A DNA stretch of 64,000 nucleotides from Polaromonas sp. Lineage in GTDB: Bacteria; Pseudomonadota; Gammaproteobacteria; Burkholderiales; Burkholderiaceae_C. This document shows, piece by piece, positions 36,583 through 45,182 of this stretch. Position numbers and translations under genes: made by a program. Position 1 is the first letter of the stretch. The number at the start of each line of letters is the position of its first letter. Below the pieces are notes generated by a model, which worked only from the letters and a program-made list of their open reading frames with translations, had not been told where the DNA came from and did no database searches. The DNA lies in NCBI GenBank assembly GCA_013298945.1, contig JAAFJR010000001.1:1-64000 (forward strand). Reading direction: 5' to 3'.

Positions 36583-37533
36583 TTACGCAAACTCAGCCAA
36601 TGTTTTCTTCATCTTCTTCATCGCCGCCACTTCAATCTGGCGAATCCGCTCGGCGCTGACGCCGTAAACGGCTGCTAAGTCGTGCAGGGTCATGCCGCCT
36701 GAGTTGTCGTCGTTAACTTTGAGCCAACGCTCTTCCACGATTTTGCGGCTGCGGTCGTCTAGCTCGGCAAGAGCTGCAGAAATGCCGTCACTAGCCAAAA
36801 TATCGCGCTGGTGAGCTTCGATCATGTTGGTGGGTTCGTGGTGGGTATCGCTCAGGTACGAAATCGGGCCGAAGGCTTCTTCGCCGTCGTCGCTAGGCGT
36901 TGGGTCCAGCAGCACGTCGCCGCCAGAGAGGCGCATTTCCATTTCCTGCACTTCTTCGGGTTTGACGTTCAAGGTCTTGGCCATCAGGTTAACTTCGGAC
37001 TCGCTCATCGTCGCGCTGTGGGTTTCATCACCTAAGGCGGCAGCGTCGGCTTTGTAGCCTTGCTTCATGGAGCGTAGGTTGAAAAACAACTTGCGCTGCG
37101 CTTTGGTCGTCGCCATTTTGACCATGCGCCAGTTTTTCAGCACGTATTCGTGAATTTCAGCCTTGATCCAGTGCATAGCGTAACTCACCAAGCGCACGCC
37201 TTGGTCAGGGTCAAAGCGTTTAACGGCTTTCATCAGGCCGATATTGCCTTCTTGAATCAGGTCACCGTGTGGCAGACCGTAGCCCAAATACTTGCGGGAA
37301 ACTGAGACAACCAAGCGCAGATGCGACAAAATCAGCTTCTGTGCTGCGTCTAAGTCGTTGTTATCACGCAGGTTTTTGGCATAGCGCTGCTCTTCCTCGA
37401 GCGTCAGCATAGGCATGCGGTTGGCGCTGGAAATGTAAGCATCTAAATTGCCAAGCGATGGCACCACGCCCCACGAGGCGGTGGCGAGTGTGCTGGTAGG
37501 CATGGGTTGCAAAGCATTCATAGTCAGTGACAT
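36583..37533 (-). CDS. rpoH: RNA polymerase sigma-32 (heat shock sigma factor)
   Basis: A 316-residue sigma-70-family protein directing heat-shock transcription. Region 2 includes H-G-D-L-I-Q-E-G-N-I-G-L-M-K-A-V-K-R and the RpoH box-like N-W-R-M-V-K-M-A-T-T-K-A-Q-R-K-L-F-F. Region 4.2 ends with V-S-A-E-R-I-R-Q-I-E. I chose the ATG at 37533, with AAGGA 8 bp upstream. A perfect CIRCE operator lies 62 bp upstream, so HrcA probably represses it. Confidence 0.96.
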   Translation of the reverse strand: MSLTMNALQPMPTSTLATASWGVVPSLGNLDAYISSANRMPMLTLEEEQRYAKNLRDNNDLDAAQKLILSHLRLVVSVSRKYLGYGLPHGDLIQEGNIGLMKAVKRFDPDQGVRLVSYAMHWIKAEIHEYVLKNWRMVKMATTKAQRKLFFNLRSMKQGYKADAAALGDETHSATMSESEVNLMAKTLNVKPEEVQEMEMRLSGGDVLLDPTPSDDGEEAFGPISYLSDTHHEPTNMIEAHQRDILASDGISAALAELDDRSRKIVEERWLKVNDDNSGGMTLHDLAAVYGVSAERIRQIEVAAMKKMKKTLAEFA

Positions 37534-37594
37534 TGTGATATTCCTTAATAGAAACAATGTGTTATCAACAATCTTGCGATTTCAGGTAATTATA

Positions 37595-37621
37595 TTAGCA
37601 CTCGCTTGGAGGGAGTGCTAA
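37595..37621. promoter_or_regulatory. CIRCE operator (HrcA site) upstream of rpoH
   Basis: TTAGCACTC, nine bases, GAGTGCTAA: a perfect match to the CIRCE consensus bound by the HrcA repressor. It is between rpoH and the divergent trhO gene and 62 bp from the rpoH ATG. Control of rpoH is the likely role; trhO could be affected too. Confidence 0.95.
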
Positions 37622-37769
37622 GACCTAAGTTCAATATCCTACAAAAAATAGGTTAATAACCCATTGGTTAGTAACTTGCCAAGCTGAATTGTACGGCGCA
37701 GCCTGTCCGCTACAAGTGCTGCTGTGCAAAGGCTATGTAAAGTATGTAGCCAACCGATAAAATAGCACG

Positions 37770-38780
37770 ATGACAAGCCCTGATTCAACTACCACTTACT
37801 TAACTGCTGCCTTCTACAAGTTCGTCGAGCTCTCAAATTTCCCTGAGATGAAAGAGCCGCTGCTTGCGTTTTGCGAGTCGCAAGAGGTGAAGGGCACGAT
37901 TTTGCTGGCGAATGAGGGCATCAACAGCACTATCGCTGGGCCTGAGGCGGGTGTACGCGCGGTTTTGGCATATCTGCGGAACGACCCAAGGTTGGCAACG
38001 TTGGAGCACAAAGAATCGTGGTCTAACAAACCTCCGTTTTACCGCATGAAGGTGAAGCTGAAAAAAGAAATCGTCACCATGGGTGTACCGACGGTGAATC
38101 CGAATGAAACGGTGGGCAAATACGTCAAACCGCAAGACTGGAATGCGCTGATTTCTGACCCTGACGTGCTCGTTATCGACACACGCAACACCTACGAAGT
38201 CGATATTGGCACCTTCAAAGGTGCGGTTGACCCACGGCTGAAGAGCTTTTCGCTGTTTCCAGAGTGGTTGATGGCGCATCCAAAAATCGCCGAATCGGAA
38301 GCGAAAAAGGTCGGTGAAATAGACAAAAAAACCAAAGTAGCGATGTTTTGCACAGGCGGCATTCGCTGTGAGAAATCGACCGCTTTCCTCAAAGCCCAAG
38401 GTTTTGACGAGGTGTACCACCTTGAAGGCGGCATTTTGAAATACCTAGAAACTGTGCCCGAGGAAGAAAGCCTGTGGCAGGGCGAGTGCTTTGTGTTTGA
38501 CGAGCGCGTCACTGTCGGGCAGGGCTTGAAGCCGGGTGAATATGGCTTGTGCCGCGCTTGCCGTGAACCTATTAGCCAAGCGGACAAAGAATCGCCGTAT
38601 TTCGTGCTGGGCTTGAGCTGCCCACATTGTCATGATACTAAAACGCCAGACCAAATCGCTCGTTTTGAAGAGCGGCAGCGACAAATCAACCTCGCCAAAC
38701 TGCGTGATGAGCCGTATATCGGGGTGAAGATGGAGCGAAAAGAAAAGTTTGTGAAATCCACAGAAGGGTCAGCGGAGTAA
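37770..38780 (+). CDS. trhO: tRNA uridine(34) hydroxylase (rhodanese-type)
   Basis: A 336-residue YceA-family enzyme hydroxylating U34 of certain tRNAs. An N-terminal acylphosphatase-like domain (E-G-I-N-S-T-I-A near 50) precedes the rhodanese domain with D-T-R-N-T-Y-E and catalytic C-T-G-G-I-R-C near 191. The C-terminal part has paired cysteines (C-R-A-C, C-P-H-C) likely to bind zinc. Divergent from rpoH, with CIRCE between them. Confidence 0.94.
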   Translation: MTSPDSTTTYLTAAFYKFVELSNFPEMKEPLLAFCESQEVKGTILLANEGINSTIAGPEAGVRAVLAYLRNDPRLATLEHKESWSNKPPFYRMKVKLKKEIVTMGVPTVNPNETVGKYVKPQDWNALISDPDVLVIDTRNTYEVDIGTFKGAVDPRLKSFSLFPEWLMAHPKIAESEAKKVGEIDKKTKVAMFCTGGIRCEKSTAFLKAQGFDEVYHLEGGILKYLETVPEEESLWQGECFVFDERVTVGQGLKPGEYGLCRACREPISQADKESPYFVLGLSCPHCHDTKTPDQIARFEERQRQINLAKLRDEPYIGVKMERKEKFVKSTEGSAE

Positions 38781-38785
38781 TTAGG

Positions 38786-39442
38786 GTGAGTCAGCTCCCC
38801 ATTCTCTATTCCTTCCGCCGCTGCCCCTACGCCATGCGGGCACGCTTGGCGCTTTTGGCCAGTGGAATCCAATACGAACACCGCGAAGTCGTTTTGCGAG
38901 ACAAACCCGCCGACATGCTGGCCGCATCACCAAAAGGCACAGTTCCCGTATTGGTATTGCCAAACAACGAAGTGATTGACCAAAGCTTAGACATCATGCT
39001 GTGGGCATTGCGGCAAAATGATCCGTACGGTTGGCTAGAGCATCAAAAGGAAGCTTTAAATCTGATTGCCAAATGTGATGGCGATTTCAAGTTTCACTTA
39101 GACCGGTACAAATACCCGAATCGCTATGAGCAGGATGGGCAAATCTGCGATGCTTTGGTTCATCGGGATAAAGCGGCGGATTTTGCATCCGTAGTTAATT
39201 TGGAAATGACTGAAAATTGCTATACTTTAAATAGCTGTTTAGGCAACAAATACGGTGGCTGCATGCCTTTTTTGCGTCAATTTTCCCATGTTGATAAAAC
39301 TTGGTTTGCAGCGCAACATTGGCCGCATTTGCATGCGGCGTTGGCAGATTTTGAAGCGTCTGCTGCCTTCAAAACGATCATGCAAACTTATACGCCTTGG
39401 CAAGCAGGTGCGACACCCATCTTGGTGAACGTTAGAAAATAA
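38786..39442 (+). CDS. glutathione S-transferase family protein with repeat-encoded insert
   Basis: A 218-residue GST/glutaredoxin-2-like protein. The N-terminal thioredoxin fold has R-R-C-P-Y-A-M-R-A-R-L-A-L (Cys active-site type) and G-T-V-P-V-L near 51. The alpha-helical C-terminal domain carries residues 143-163 (N-C-Y, N-S-C-L-G-N-K-Y-G-G-C) encoded by the dispersed repeat, adding three cysteines. It starts at a GTG 5 bp after trhO, probably co-transcribed. Confidence 0.9.
   Translation: MSQLPILYSFRRCPYAMRARLALLASGIQYEHREVVLRDKPADMLAASPKGTVPVLVLPNNEVIDQSLDIMLWALRQNDPYGWLEHQKEALNLIAKCDGDFKFHLDRYKYPNRYEQDGQICDALVHRDKAADFASVVNLEMTENCYTLNSCLGNKYGGCMPFLRQFSHVDKTWFAAQHWPHLHAALADFEASAAFKTIMQTYTPWQAGATPILVNVRK
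39213..39275 (-). repeat. dispersed palindromic repeat inside the GST gene
   Basis: TTGCTATACTTTAAATAGCT, then GTTTAGGCAACAAATACGGT, then GGCTGCA. It aligns over the full length of the family. Read in a different frame from the ileS/SDR/SCO1 copies but the same frame as the rubredoxin reductase copy. Confidence 0.85.
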
Positions 39443-39535
39443 GGTTCTTTTGAGCTTTTCAAATAATTTTGTGATTTTTTGAATCCAATGCAGTTTGACC
39501 CTGCGTATAAGTTGTTCAACAACTTTGGAGTTCTT

Positions 39536-40105
39536 ATGAAAATCACATACCGCAAACTCATCGCAGCATCATCTGTTTTAGCTGTCTCCGTACTCTCCGC
39601 TTGCGGCAGCATGTATCCCATGAAGCCAATGGCACCCATGTATTCACAAGCCAACCTGCCAGCGGCAGTGCAGGTGCCTGCAGGTCACAAAGTCGCCCTA
39701 GAAACCGTGGGTGCAGGCGATATTACTTACCAATGCAACCCGAAAAAAGACATGGCTGGCCAGTTTGAATGGGTGTTTGTGGGGCCAGATGCTAAGTTGA
39801 ACGACCGCAGCGGCAAGCAAGTGGGCAAATACTACGGCCCACCAGCAACGTGGGAAAGCATAGATGGCTCAAAACTCACAGGCGCGCAAGTCGCGGTAGC
39901 ACCTAGCAGTGCAGGCAATATCCCGTTGCAATTGGTCAAAGCCAACCCAGCGATGGGCACGGGTGCGATGACAGGTGTGACTTACATTCAGCGTGTGGCA
40001 ACTTCAGGCGGCGTTGCACCGGCTAGTGTCTGTGATGCAGGCAACACTGGTACCAAGCAAATTGTTCGCTACCAGGCTGATTACATTTTTTACAAGGCTG
40101 TTTAA
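39536..40105 (+). CDS. DUF3455 lipoprotein
   Basis: A 189-residue predicted lipoprotein: signal peptide ending in L-S-A-C, then the DUF3455 pattern (V-P-A-G-H-K-V-A-L, G-A-G-D-I-T-Y-Q-C, Y-G-P-P-A-T-W-E-S-I-D-G-S, Y-I-Q-R-V-A-T-S-G-G, C-terminal Y-x-A-D-Y-I-F-Y). Function unknown. The ATG at 39536 has GGAG upstream; the frame is open 19 codons earlier but that part is not signal-like. Confidence 0.88.
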   Translation: MKITYRKLIAASSVLAVSVLSACGSMYPMKPMAPMYSQANLPAAVQVPAGHKVALETVGAGDITYQCNPKKDMAGQFEWVFVGPDAKLNDRSGKQVGKYYGPPATWESIDGSKLTGAQVAVAPSSAGNIPLQLVKANPAMGTGAMTGVTYIQRVATSGGVAPASVCDAGNTGTKQIVRYQADYIFYKAV

Positions 40106-40110
40106 AAGTT

Positions 40111-40138
40111 CGTCATTCCCGCCTTCACGGGAATGACG
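40111..40138. repeat. CGTCATTCCCG hairpin repeat, terminator-like
   Basis: CGTCATTCCCG (40111-40121) pairs with CGGGAATGACG (40128-40138). Same intergenic repeat type as 12898-12957. It separates the convergent lipoprotein and icd genes and may terminate both. Confidence 0.85.
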
Positions 40139-40156
40139 GGTCAAGTGGTTTGACTT

Positions 40157-42388
40157 TTAAACTTTAGCCAGTGCGGCGTTGAACGTTGCACTTGGGCGCA
40201 TGATGGTGTTTAGCTTGTTGGTGTCAGGCATGAAATAACCACCAATATCTACCGCTTTGCCTTGAACGACTTTGAGCTCATCGACAATTTTGGCTTCGTT
40301 TTCTGTCAAAGCATTAGCCAAAGGTGCAAAGTGCGCTGCCAAATCAGCATCTTCTGTTTGTTCTGACAAGGCTTGCGCCCAGTACATGGCGAGGTAGAAG
40401 TGGCTACCACGGTTGTCCAATTCGCCCGTTTTGGTCTTTGGCCCTTTGTTGGTATCCAGCAACTCGCCAGTGGCTTTGTCCAAAGCATCTGCCAATACTT
40501 TGGCTTTTTTGTTGCCAGTTTTCAGACCCAAGTCCTCTAAAGACACAGCCAAAGCCAAGAATTCGCCTAATGAATCCCAGCGCAGGTGGTTTTCTTCCAT
40601 TAATTGCTGCACATGCTTGGGCGCAGAGCCACCAGCACCTGTTTCGTACATGCCGCCGCCAGCCATCAATGGCACGATGGATAACATTTTGGCGCTGGTG
40701 CCGAGTTCCAAAATCGGGAACAAGTCGGTCAAATAATCGCGCAAGATGTTGCCGGTCGCGCTGATGGTGTCTAAGCCACGAACCACGCGCTCTAGGGTGT
40801 AACGCATTGCACGCACTTGGCTCATGATCTGGATGTCCAAGCCTGCGGTGTTGTGCTCATGCAAATACATTTTGACTTTGGTGATCAGCTGCGCTTCGTG
40901 CGGACGGTATTGGTCTAACCAGAACACCACTGGCATGCCCGAGTTGCGTGCGCGGTTGACGGCGAGCTTTACCCAGTCACGTACTGGAGCGTCTTTCACT
41001 TGGCACATGCGCCAAATGTCGCCTTCTTCCACGTTTTCAGATAGCAACACTTCGCCGGTAGCGATGTCGACGATATTTGCTACACCAGCTTCTGAAATTT
41101 CAAAGGTTTTGTCGTGTGAGCCATATTCTTCAGCTTGCTGCGCCATCAAACCCACGTTAGGCACCGTACCCATGGTTTTCGGGTCAAATGCGCCATGCCA
41201 TTTGCAGAAGTTGATGATTTCTTGGTAAATACGCGCAAAGGTTGACTCTGGCATCACCGCCTTGACTTCCTTCAAGCGACCGTTGGCATCCCACATCATG
41301 CCGCCGTTGCGAATCATGGCTGGCATAGATGCATCAACGATGATGTCGTTAGGTGAGTGGAAGTTGGTAATGCCTTTGGCTGAATCGACCATGGCCAGCG
41401 CAGGGCGACCTTCGTGGCAAGCGTGAATATCGCGCTTGATTTCGTCTTGTTTTGACTGTGGCAGGGTAGCGATTTTGGCGTACAAATCAGCCATGCCGTT
41501 GTTCACGTTCACGCCCAGTTCGTCAAACAATTTGCCGTGCTTGGCGAAAGCGTCTTTGTAGAAAATCTTCACGCAGTGACCGAACACGATAGGGTGTGAC
41601 ACCTTCATCATTGTCGCTTTGACATGCAATGAGAACATCACGCCGGTTTTGTAAGCGTCTTCGATTTCTTTTTCATAAAACGCACACAGCGCTTTTTTGC
41701 TCATGTACATGCTGTCGATGATTTCACGATCAAGCAAAGACACTTTTTCTTTCAACACAATGGTTTTGCCTGAGGTGGTAGTCAATTCCATACGCACGTC
41801 GCGGGCTTTGTCCAATGTCATAGACTTTTCGCCGTGGTAGAAATCGCCAGCATGCATGTGTGAAACATGCGAGCGAGAAGCTTGGCTCCACTCAGCCATA
41901 GAGTGCGGGTTTTTACGTGCGTATTCTTTGACAGCTTTTGGAGCGCGGCGGTCAGAGTTGCCCTCGCGCAAGACTGGGTTTACAGCGCTTCCAGTACATT
42001 TGTTATAGCGTGCGCGCAGAGCTTTGTCTTCATCCGTTTTTGCTTCAGCAGGGTAATCAGGAATGTCATAACCCTTGGCTTGCAGTTCTTCAATACAAGC
42101 AATCAACTGACCAACAGACGCACTGATATTAGGCAGCTTGATGATGTTTGCTTCGGGTTTTAAAGTCAACTTGCCTAGCTCAGCCAATGTGTTTGGCACT
42201 TTTTGTGCATCAGTTAACTTCTCTGGAAACTCAGCCAATACGCGTGCAGCCACTGAAATATCACTGAGTGTCACTTCAATGTCAGCAGGCTTAGTGAATG
42301 CTTGCACCACAGGCAGAAACGAGTGCGTCGCCAGCATAGGCGCTTCGTCTGTCAGTGTGTAGATAATTTTTGATGTCTTGTTGGCCAT
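40157..42388 (-). CDS. icd: monomeric NADP-dependent isocitrate dehydrogenase
   Basis: A 743-residue monomeric-type isocitrate dehydrogenase, converting isocitrate to 2-oxoglutarate with NADP. The length and the blocks S-N-S-D-R-R-A-P-like (G-N-S-D-R-R-A-P near 132), E-Y-G-S-H-D-K-T-F and [10 protein letters not shown] are typical of this family, unrelated in length to the dimeric enzyme. GGGGA lies 6 bp before the ATG. Confidence 0.97.
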   Translation of the reverse strand: MANKTSKIIYTLTDEAPMLATHSFLPVVQAFTKPADIEVTLSDISVAARVLAEFPEKLTDAQKVPNTLAELGKLTLKPEANIIKLPNISASVGQLIACIEELQAKGYDIPDYPAEAKTDEDKALRARYNKCTGSAVNPVLREGNSDRRAPKAVKEYARKNPHSMAEWSQASRSHVSHMHAGDFYHGEKSMTLDKARDVRMELTTTSGKTIVLKEKVSLLDREIIDSMYMSKKALCAFYEKEIEDAYKTGVMFSLHVKATMMKVSHPIVFGHCVKIFYKDAFAKHGKLFDELGVNVNNGMADLYAKIATLPQSKQDEIKRDIHACHEGRPALAMVDSAKGITNFHSPNDIIVDASMPAMIRNGGMMWDANGRLKEVKAVMPESTFARIYQEIINFCKWHGAFDPKTMGTVPNVGLMAQQAEEYGSHDKTFEISEAGVANIVDIATGEVLLSENVEEGDIWRMCQVKDAPVRDWVKLAVNRARNSGMPVVFWLDQYRPHEAQLITKVKMYLHEHNTAGLDIQIMSQVRAMRYTLERVVRGLDTISATGNILRDYLTDLFPILELGTSAKMLSIVPLMAGGGMYETGAGGSAPKHVQQLMEENHLRWDSLGEFLALAVSLEDLGLKTGNKKAKVLADALDKATGELLDTNKGPKTKTGELDNRGSHFYLAMYWAQALSEQTEDADLAAHFAPLANALTENEAKIVDELKVVQGKAVDIGGYFMPDTNKLNTIMRPSATFNAALAKV

Positions 42389-42557
42389 ATGTTCCCCATT
42401 TTACCGTTGTATATCACAATATGAAATGACTGTTTATCGATTGAAAAGCAATCTTATTTTAGGTCAATCTCTCTACTGATACTGGCACAAGGCTTACATA
42501 AATAGAAGTCAAAAATTCATTTAATAGAAACTATCAATCAGTTAGTCAAAATTAATT

Positions 42558-42579
42558 GGCTTTATTAATTTATAAAGCC
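42558..42579. promoter_or_regulatory. inverted repeat upstream of the rubrerythrin operon
   Basis: GGCTTTAT, six bases, ATAAAGCC. It lies 64-85 bp before the rubrerythrin ATG in an AT-rich divergent region shared with icd. A candidate operator; the sequence does not clearly match FNR, OxyR or PerR sites. Confidence 0.4.
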
Positions 42580-42642
42580 TATCATTACTCTTGTATCCAT
42601 TAATAAATACTATTAAAGATTATCTAAAACAAGGAGTTCACC

Positions 42643-43134
42643 ATGACAGCTACCAAAACCATACCCGAAATCAAAACCATTGCTAATTTGGAATCTGCCT
42701 TTGCGGGCGAGTCCATGGCGCACATCAAATACCGCTATTTCGCCAAATTAGCCCGCGAAGCAGGCGATGTTGAAACGGCAGAAGCGTTTGAAGCCACGGC
42801 TGACCAAGAGGTGATGCACGCCTTCGGCCACTTAGATTTGCTTTATCCAAAAGCAACGATGACACCTGCCAAAGCCTTGCAAATCGCCATTGATGGTGAA
42901 ACTTATGAGTACACCGAGATGTACCCTGGCTTTCGCAAAACCGCAGAATTAGAAGGTAACGCTGCTGCCGTCGCTGAAATGGATGAGCAGATTGAGGAAA
43001 GCAAATTCCACGCCGCACAGTTCAAAGTGATGCTGGACAAAGCGCAAAAGCGTTTTGCTGCACTTGCCAATGTTGAAAAACGCCATGCAGCACACTATCA
43101 AGCTCGTTTGGATGCTGTGAAGGCGGTAGCTTGA
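42643..43134 (+). CDS. rubrerythrin (erythrin-type, no rubredoxin domain)
   Basis: A 163-residue di-iron ferritin-like protein that reduces hydrogen peroxide. The helices carry E-S-M-A-H-I-K-Y-R-Y-F, E-A-T-A-D-Q-E-V-M-H and, in the second half, E-x-x-x-E plus H-A-A-Q-F. The C-terminal rubredoxin domain of classical rubrerythrin is missing and is supplied by the separate rubredoxin gene that follows. AAGGAG precedes the ATG. Confidence 0.92.
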   Translation: MTATKTIPEIKTIANLESAFAGESMAHIKYRYFAKLAREAGDVETAEAFEATADQEVMHAFGHLDLLYPKATMTPAKALQIAIDGETYEYTEMYPGFRKTAELEGNAAAVAEMDEQIEESKFHAAQFKVMLDKAQKRFAALANVEKRHAAHYQARLDAVKAVA

Positions 43135-43216
43135 TTGGCTTGCTTGTAAGACAATCACAGCAAAACGCGACTTAATCAATAGCTCAATTAATAACCAAAA
43201 TAACTAGGAAAACATC

Positions 43217-43381
43217 ATGAAAACATATATTTGCATCGTTTGCGGCTTTGTGTACGACGAAGCAGTAGGTCGCCCAGAAGACGGTATCGCAGCCGGTACT
43301 TTGTGGAAAGACGTGCCCGCCAGTTGGGAGTGCCCAGATTGCGGTGTCGCCAAGGCTGACTTTGAACCCGTAGAAATTTAA
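43217..43381 (+). CDS. rubredoxin (54 aa)
   Basis: Read by hand. A complete rubredoxin with the four iron ligands C6-x-x-C9-G and C39-P-D-C42-G and the usual aromatic core (Y4, Y13, W30, W37). It carries electrons from the reductase encoded 3 bp downstream to the rubrerythrin encoded upstream. Confidence 0.96.
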   Translation: MKTYICIVCGFVYDEAVGRPEDGIAAGTLWKDVPASWECPDCGVAKADFEPVEI

Positions 43382-43384
43382 TAA

Positions 43385-44632
43385 ATGATGAACCCCATCA
43401 TCATCATTGGCGCTGGGCTGGCGGGCTGGACGACGGCGCGAGAGTTTCGCAAACTGGACGCCACCACGCCGGTGGTGATGATCACTGCGGACGGTGGCGA
43501 TTTTTACGCCAAACCCACGCTGTCCAACGCGTTCGCGCAGAAAAAAGCACCTGATCAACTGGTAGTCACACCTGCCGCCAAAATGGCAGAAACGCAAAAC
43601 ATTACCTTGATGGCGCACACGCGAGTGACGAGTTTTGACCCGTACGTTAAAACTGTCACGTTAGACAAAGATGGTGTTGTTAGTAGCTTAGATTTCAGCA
43701 GCTTGGTGCTAGCTACAGGCGCACAAGCTATCCGCATTCCTGTGGCTGGCGATGCGGCAGAGAAAATCTTGTCAGTCAATTCATTGGATGATTTCACCGC
43801 GTTTTATGGTGCATTAAAATCGGCCTGCAGCCAGCATAATGACTGCCTGAAAAGCTATGAAAATAATAGCTACACAGGCAATAAAAATGTGGCTTCTGGG
43901 CCGGTAAATATTGTCATCTTGGGTGCGGGTTTGATAGGTTGCGAGTTTGCTAACGACTTGATTAACGCGGGCTACCAAGTCAGCGTGGTTGACCCGGCTA
44001 GTCGTCCATTAGCTGCTTTGCTGCCCGAAACAGCGAGTGAGCAATTACGCGAATCGTTGGAAAATTTAGGTGTTCAGTGGCATTTTGGCACGACCGCGCT
44101 GTCCGTGAATAAGGCTGCTGAAAAGGCAGAATCTGCGTTTGAGGTAACTTTGGCAAATGGTCAAACCATCCCAGCTGATGTCGTTTTAAGCGCCATCGGC
44201 CTGCGGGCAGATACTCGTTTAGCAGTTGCGGCAGGGTTGGCATGCGAGCGGGGTATCCAAGTTGATGCCGCTTTGCAAACCAGTGCGCCAAATGTTTACG
44301 CCTTGGGCGATTCTGCCCAATACGCCAGCGCGGGTAACACAACTTTGCCCTACGTCATGCCCATCATGAACGCAGCGCGAGCTTTAGCACAGACATTGGC
44401 AGGTCAAAAAACGGATGTCGTGTTCCCCATCATGCCCGTTGCGGTTAAAACGCCCGCTTTGCCACTCATGATTGCCCCGCCAAAGCTGGGTTCTCAAGGG
44501 CGGTGGACATCTACCGAGCCAAATGTTTGGCTGTTCAACAGTGAACAAAACGCTGTCATTGGCTTCGTTTTAGCAGGTGCGCAGACCTCAAAACGGGCTG
44601 AAATGGTGAAATTGCTGCAACAGGCAATTTAG
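43385..44632 (+). CDS. rubredoxin-NAD(+) reductase with repeat-encoded insert
   Basis: A 415-residue FAD/NAD(P) pyridine nucleotide-disulfide-type reductase. FAD motif G-A-G-L-A-G-W near residue 9, NAD motif G-A-G-L-I-G-C-E near 180, and the late G-D-S-A-Q-Y FAD contact near 305. Residues about 156-172 (S-Y-E-N-N-S-Y-T-G-N-K) come from a dispersed repeat, just before the NAD domain, where homologues have a short linker. It completes a peroxide-reducing electron chain with the two genes upstream. Confidence 0.92.
   Translation: MMNPIIIIGAGLAGWTTAREFRKLDATTPVVMITADGGDFYAKPTLSNAFAQKKAPDQLVVTPAAKMAETQNITLMAHTRVTSFDPYVKTVTLDKDGVVSSLDFSSLVLATGAQAIRIPVAGDAAEKILSVNSLDDFTAFYGALKSACSQHNDCLKSYENNSYTGNKNVASGPVNIVILGAGLIGCEFANDLINAGYQVSVVDPASRPLAALLPETASEQLRESLENLGVQWHFGTTALSVNKAAEKAESAFEVTLANGQTIPADVVLSAIGLRADTRLAVAAGLACERGIQVDAALQTSAPNVYALGDSAQYASAGNTTLPYVMPIMNAARALAQTLAGQKTDVVFPIMPVAVKTPALPLMIAPPKLGSQGRWTSTEPNVWLFNSEQNAVIGFVLAGAQTSKRAEMVKLLQQAI
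43850..43900 (-). repeat. dispersed palindromic repeat inside rubredoxin reductase
   Basis: AAGCTATGAAAATAATAGCT, then ACACAGGCAATAAAAATGTG, then GCTTC. Same orientation and reading frame as the GST copy. Confidence 0.8.
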
Positions 44633-44720
44633 GCTCTTTAATTTAAGGGCGGTGTCCTAAGATAGATGGCTGGTTAAATTTGTTCTAAATTGACCTTTTT
44701 ACATATTTTTAGGATGCTTT

Positions 44721-45086
44721 ATGCCCCGTGCAACCCTTGCAGAATCGAATATTCACCCCGCTATTCGCGACAAAATCTCCAAAAATCAGCAAACTATCGT
44801 CACTGAAGTTCAATCTGCTGTAGCAACGCACCCAGTGGTCGTTGTCGGCATGGGGCTCAATCCGATGCCCAAAAAAGCTCGAAAAGCACTCGATGCTGCA
44901 GGCATTGCCCACCATGATTTGGACTACGGTAGCTATTTCAGTGAATGGCGTAAACGCAATGCGCTGAAAATGTGGACCGGCTGGCCAACGTTTCCTATGA
45001 TTTTTGTCAAAGGCACGCTGGTAGGGGGTGCGGATGATGTGATCAAATTGATTGCAAGCGGTGAATTGAAAAAGCTTTTGGCTTAA
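44721..45086 (+). CDS. glutaredoxin-related protein lacking the active-site cysteine
   Basis: A 121-residue monothiol-glutaredoxin-like protein. The C-terminal half is typical: W-P-T-F-P-M-I-F-V-K-G-T-L-V-G-G near 93-108. The CGFS position reads M-P-K-K (after G-L-N-P), and the whole protein contains no cysteine. It therefore cannot do thiol chemistry or ligate an Fe-S cluster through Cys. It may be a protein-binding or glutathione-binding relative. It follows the rubredoxin system after 88 bp. Confidence 0.82.
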   Translation: MPRATLAESNIHPAIRDKISKNQQTIVTEVQSAVATHPVVVVGMGLNPMPKKARKALDAAGIAHHDLDYGSYFSEWRKRNALKMWTGWPTFPMIFVKGTLVGGADDVIKLIASGELKKLLA

Positions 45087-45114
45087 TCCTCCATTTCGCT
45101 CCATTGAGACGTGA

Positions 45115-45149
45115 AAAAAGCGCAGCAACCGAAGTTGACTGCGCTTTTT
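45115..45149. terminator. bidirectional Rho-independent terminator
   Basis: AAAAAGCGCAG, 13-base loop, CTGCGCTTTTT. It lies between the convergent glutaredoxin-like and Spy-like genes and suits both. Confidence 0.9.
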
Positions 45150-45182
45150 AGCTTTTAAGGCTTAGCTTAGAGTAAGCCGTTT

